NCBI GenBank assembly: GCA_964496245.1 | Contig: CAZBZG010000100.1 | Span: forward strand, 1 to 14,858 | DNA from: CAZBZG01 sp964496245 | Lineage (GTDB): Bacteria; Planctomycetota; SZUA-567 | Reading direction: 5' to 3' | Length of the DNA stretch: 14,858 nt | Part shown: one piece after another, positions 12,194 to 14,858 of the stretch | Position numbering within the stretch: the first letter of the stretch is position 1 | Layout of the letters: every line of letters starts with the position of its first letter | Program-made: the position numbers and the translations under genes | Notes under the pieces: model-generated | Database searches by the model: none | What the model saw: the letters and a program-made list of their open reading frames with translations, nothing else | What the model was told of the DNA's origin: nothing

Positions 12194-13561
12194 ATGGCTA
12201 CGACAGCTGAGAGCAAAACGAAGGCCGAGATCAAGGAGGTGGCCCCCTGCCGCAAACAGGTGGAGGTGACGGTACCGGCGGAATCTGTGGACGCGGCATT
12301 CGACGAAGCCTACGTCCATCTGCGGGACAACGTGCAGATCAAAGGATTCCGCAAGGGACACGCGCCGCGGCGCGTCATGGAGCGTCGGTTCGCCAAAGAG
12401 GTGGCCAAGGACGTGCGCGCCAAACTCTTCCAGGACGCGTTTCTCGAAACGCTCAAGGACAACGAGCTCACCCCCATGGGCGAGCCTGACATCGAACTCG
12501 AAGAGCTGGAGGCCCGTTTGGGCGAACCGTTCCACTTCAGCACCGAGGTGGACGTGCGGCCGCAATTTGATCTGCCGGAATACAAGGGGCTCAAGCTGAC
12601 CGAACGCGTCGAACCGGCAGACGACGAGGAGATTGATGCGCAGATCGAACGGCTGCGCCAGGCCTTCGCGACCCACGAGACGGTCGATGGGCCCTCGGCC
12701 AACGGGGATGCGCTGCAGGCCAACGTGCTCATGAAGGCGGGCGAGGAGGAACTCGTCAATGCCAAGGAGCAACGCCTCCCGGTCGAAGACGGCCAGCTCT
12801 TTGGCGTGGAGATCAAAGACTTGGCGAAGAAGCTCTCCAAGCTGGGTGCCGGCGACACGGAGACGCTCAAGGTCCAGCTGCCCGACGATTACCACCGGGA
12901 GGCGTTGCAGGGCGAGCAGGCGACGATCGAATTGGAGATCCTGAAGGTGGAGCGTCCCGACCTGCCGCCTGCAGACGATCAACTGGCCAAACGCGTGGGG
13001 CTGAGCACGCTTGATGCGCTCAAGGATCGACTGCGCCAGAACATCGAGGCGGATCGACAGCAGGAAGCGCGCCAGGACCTCGAGCGCCAAGTGATCGACC
13101 AGATGATCGAGAAGACATCGTTCGACCTGCCCGAGGAGTTCTTGCAGCGGCAGATCGAAGTGAACCTCGCCCGGCGTCAGTTGCGGTTGGCGCGCAGCGG
13201 CGCGACGCGGGAATTCATGGAGGAGCAGGCCGAAGAACTCAAAGAGGAGAGCGCCAGCGAAGCCGAACGGGACCTGCGGTGGTCCATCATCTCCGACGTC
13301 ATCGCCGAGAAAGAGGAGGTGGAGGTCCACGAGAGCGAGGTCCAGGCACACATCGAGGCGTTGGCCCGAGCCTACCAGACGACACCGGTGAAGATGCTGA
13401 AACGCATCCAGGACATGGACGGCCTGCCGAGCCTCGCGGCCGAGTTGCGCGACGTCAAGGTGGTGCGTCTCATCCTCGACGCGGCCGAGATCGAAGGCGA
13501 TACGCAGGAAGCGAAGAGCAGAGAAGAAAGCCGCAACAACCAGGACAGCAAAGAGGAGTAG
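12194..13561 (+). CDS. tig: Trigger factor, ribosome-associated chaperone
   Basis: This 455-residue protein binds the ribosome exit tunnel and shields nascent chains. The N-terminal domain (~15-145) has the ribosome-docking signature GFRKGHAP (51-58). The PPIase region (~170-250) is recognisable by position and by LPDDY and the ending IELEILKVE. It lacks a clear FKBP-type active-site pattern (no G-x-F pocket motif; it reads FGVEIKDLAKKLSKLGAGD), so prolyl isomerase activity is doubtful. The C-terminal helical arms (~260-435) match the family (ERQVIDQMIEKTSFDLPEEFL), followed by a charged tail. ATG 12194 has only a weak GACGGG site. It is first in the operon, with clpP starting three bases after its stop codon. 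Confidence 0.96.
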   Translation: MATTAESKTKAEIKEVAPCRKQVEVTVPAESVDAAFDEAYVHLRDNVQIKGFRKGHAPRRVMERRFAKEVAKDVRAKLFQDAFLETLKDNELTPMGEPDIELEELEARLGEPFHFSTEVDVRPQFDLPEYKGLKLTERVEPADDEEIDAQIERLRQAFATHETVDGPSANGDALQANVLMKAGEEELVNAKEQRLPVEDGQLFGVEIKDLAKKLSKLGAGDTETLKVQLPDDYHREALQGEQATIELEILKVERPDLPPADDQLAKRVGLSTLDALKDRLRQNIEADRQQEARQDLERQVIDQMIEKTSFDLPEEFLQRQIEVNLARRQLRLARSGATREFMEEQAEELKEESASEAERDLRWSIISDVIAEKEEVEVHESEVQAHIEALARAYQTTPVKMLKRIQDMDGLPSLAAELRDVKVVRLILDAAEIEGDTQEAKSREESRNNQDSKEE

Positions 13562-13564
13562 CGG

Positions 13565-14206
13565 ATGCCCGAACAGGAAATCTACGGAGACTTGGTCCCC
13601 TTCGTGATCGAGCGCACCGGCCGGGGTGAACGCAGCTACGACATCTTCTCGCGGCTCCTGAAGGATCGGATCATCTTCATCGGGGGCACCATCCACGACA
13701 GCATGTCCAACCTGATCATCGCCGAGCTGCTCTTCCTCGAACTCGAGAATCGCGAAGCCGACGTGCAGGTCTACGTGAACTCCGGCGGCGGAAGCGTGGC
13801 GGCAGGGCTGGCGATCTACGACACCATGCAGCACCTCTCCTGCGACGTGGCCACCTACTGCATCGGTCAGGCCTCAAGCATGGGGGCCGTGCTGCTCACC
13901 GCCGGCACGAAAGGAAAGCGCTATTCCCTGCCGAACAGCCGCATCATGATGCACCAGCCCTGGGGCGGATACGAGGGCACCGCCACCGATATCGACATTC
14001 ACGCCAAGGAGATCGTGCGCGTCAAGGCGCGGCTGAACGACATCCTCTCGAAGCACACCGGCAAGGATCTGGAGGTGATCGAGCAGGACACGGAGCGGGA
14101 CTTCTTCATGAGCGCCGAAGAAGCGGTCAAATATGGGCTGGTCGACGAGGTCCTGGAGCCGGGCGCGATGGCCAAAGCACCCGAAGAGTCGCCTGAGTCT
14201 TCCTGA
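13565..14206 (+). CDS. clpP: ATP-dependent Clp protease proteolytic subunit
   Basis: This 213-residue serine peptidase forms the double-ring chamber that degrades unfolded substrates fed by ClpX or ClpA/C. The triad is complete: S105 in GQASSMG, H130 in MMHQPWGG and D179 in DTERD, with spacing identical to the E. coli enzyme. Axial-loop residues EIYGDL...FVIERTGRGERSYDIFSRLLKDRIIFIGG are typical. One oddity is the oxyanion-hole region, which reads VNSGGGS (71-77) where most ClpP proteins have NSPGG. A GAGGAG site inside the end of tig serves the ATG at 13565, indicating translational coupling. clpX follows after 32 bases. Confidence 0.96.
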   Translation: MPEQEIYGDLVPFVIERTGRGERSYDIFSRLLKDRIIFIGGTIHDSMSNLIIAELLFLELENREADVQVYVNSGGGSVAAGLAIYDTMQHLSCDVATYCIGQASSMGAVLLTAGTKGKRYSLPNSRIMMHQPWGGYEGTATDIDIHAKEIVRVKARLNDILSKHTGKDLEVIEQDTERDFFMSAEEAVKYGLVDEVLEPGAMAKAPEESPESS

Positions 14207-14238
14207 CGCCCCACGCACCAACGCCAGAGAGGCGATCG

Positions 14239-14858
14239 ATGGCCAAATCCTCACGCAAAGGTCGCAGCGGCGGATCGGATCAGGAGCAGCGCTGCACGTT
14301 CTGTGGGCGTTCGGCCGATATGGTGAAGCGCCTCATCGCCGGCCAGGACGGCGTCTGCATCTGCAACGACTGCGTACTCCTCTGTTCGAGCATTCTCGAA
14401 CAGGAGGATCTGCGCGAGCGCGAACGCGATACCGAGTTCACCCTCGGCGACATCCCGAATCCTCGCGAGATCAAGGACGGGCTGGACGAGTACGTCATCG
14501 GACAGGAACACGCCAAGAAGGTGCTGGCCGTGGCTGTACACAACCACTACAAACGGTTGCGTTCGGGATACAGCAGCGGCGTCGAAATCGAGAAGTCCAA
14601 CGTACTGATCATCGGCCCGTCCGGCTGTGGGAAGACGCTCATGGCCCGCGTGCTGGCCAAAGCCGTGGACGTGCCCTTCGCGATCGCCGATGCCACCACC
14701 CTGACCGAGGCCGGGTACGTGGGCGAGGACGTGGAAAACATCCTGCTCCGTCTCATCCAGGCGGCGGACAATGACGTCGCCCGTGCAGAGAAGGGCATCA
14801 TCTACATCGACGAGATCGACAAGATCGGCAAACGCACGCAGAATGTGTCGATCACGCG
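14239..14858 (+). CDS. clpX: ATP-dependent Clp protease ATPase subunit ClpX (3' end beyond window)
   Basis: The first 206 residues are present and the gene runs off the window. ClpX is the hexameric AAA+ unfoldase that passes substrates into ClpP. The N-terminal zinc-binding domain has C19-x2-C22 and C42-x2-C45. The linker leads to DEYVIGQEHAKKVL and HNHYKRL, typical of the family. Walker A is GPSGCGKT (126-133), a mild variant of the usual GPTGSGKT, and Walker B is IIYIDEIDK with D191-E192. The ADATTLTEAGYVGEDVENIL segment is diagnostic. An AGAGAGG site precedes ATG 14239. Order and spacing after tig and clpP give the classic tig-clpP-clpX operon. Confidence 0.96.
   Translation, partial: MAKSSRKGRSGGSDQEQRCTFCGRSADMVKRLIAGQDGVCICNDCVLLCSSILEQEDLRERERDTEFTLGDIPNPREIKDGLDEYVIGQEHAKKVLAVAVHNHYKRLRSGYSSGVEIEKSNVLIIGPSGCGKTLMARVLAKAVDVPFAIADATTLTEAGYVGEDVENILLRLIQAADNDVARAEKGIIYIDEIDKIGKRTQNVSIT

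Noticed and set aside
12158..13834. Minus-strand open frame of 558 codons across tig and clpP
   Set aside because: It is antisense to two conserved genes and spans their junction; the product is an artefact of codon bias.

Overview
The window is GC-rich, densely coded bacterial chromosome. Codon third positions are strongly G/C, promoters are sigma70-like, and Shine-Dalgarno sites are clear. Several features point to the PVC/Planctomycetota-Lentisphaerota-Kiritimatiellota-Hydrogenedentota type of lineage: an H-X9-DG-type pseudopilin remnant, a DUF4838/CBM9-like lipoprotein, a YdjY-domain protein, an SUMF1/FGE-family protein, and a TTKGTK-type intergenic repeat. This lineage assignment is an inference; the window holds no rRNA or other decisive marker gene.

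Left part (1-3186, + strand). A consensus-like promoter (122-150) precedes a sugar-isomerase-like TIM-barrel protein whose usual metal-site residues look replaced. Eleven bases later comes an unusual single-chain switch protein: STAS antagonist domain, degenerate receiver, then an RsbW-like HATPase. A 447-base gap with a possible small minus-strand ORF leads to a canonical stand-alone CheY-like receiver. Together these look like a signalling module built on partner switching and phosphorelay.

Centre (3251-7488). A minus-strand operon reads from right to left: a GntR-HTH/LacI-sensor regulator, a 91-residue C-terminal remnant of a pseudopilin, and a DUF4838 lipoprotein with a C-terminal CBM9-like domain. 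This resembles a locally regulated carbohydrate-response locus. The intergenic region to its right holds paired direct repeats at the regulator's own promoter and an imperfect inverted copy of a dispersed repeat.

Right-centre (7489-11884). Three + strand genes follow: a TerB-like/SUMF1-like fusion, an AmrB/MEMO protein and an exported YdjY-domain protein. A convergent minus-strand mannitol-1-phosphate 5-dehydrogenase (mtlD) comes next.

Right end (12033-14858). A near-consensus promoter and an operator-like palindrome lead into the tig-clpP-clpX proteostasis operon, with clpX cut by the window edge. Tig has a divergent PPIase domain, and ClpP carries SGGG in place of the usual SPGG.

I see no CRISPR array, tRNA, rRNA, insertion sequence or phage gene. 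The best candidates for something undescribed are the isomerase-like/STAS-REC-HATPase pair and the repeat-flanked promoter of the GntR/LacI-type regulator.
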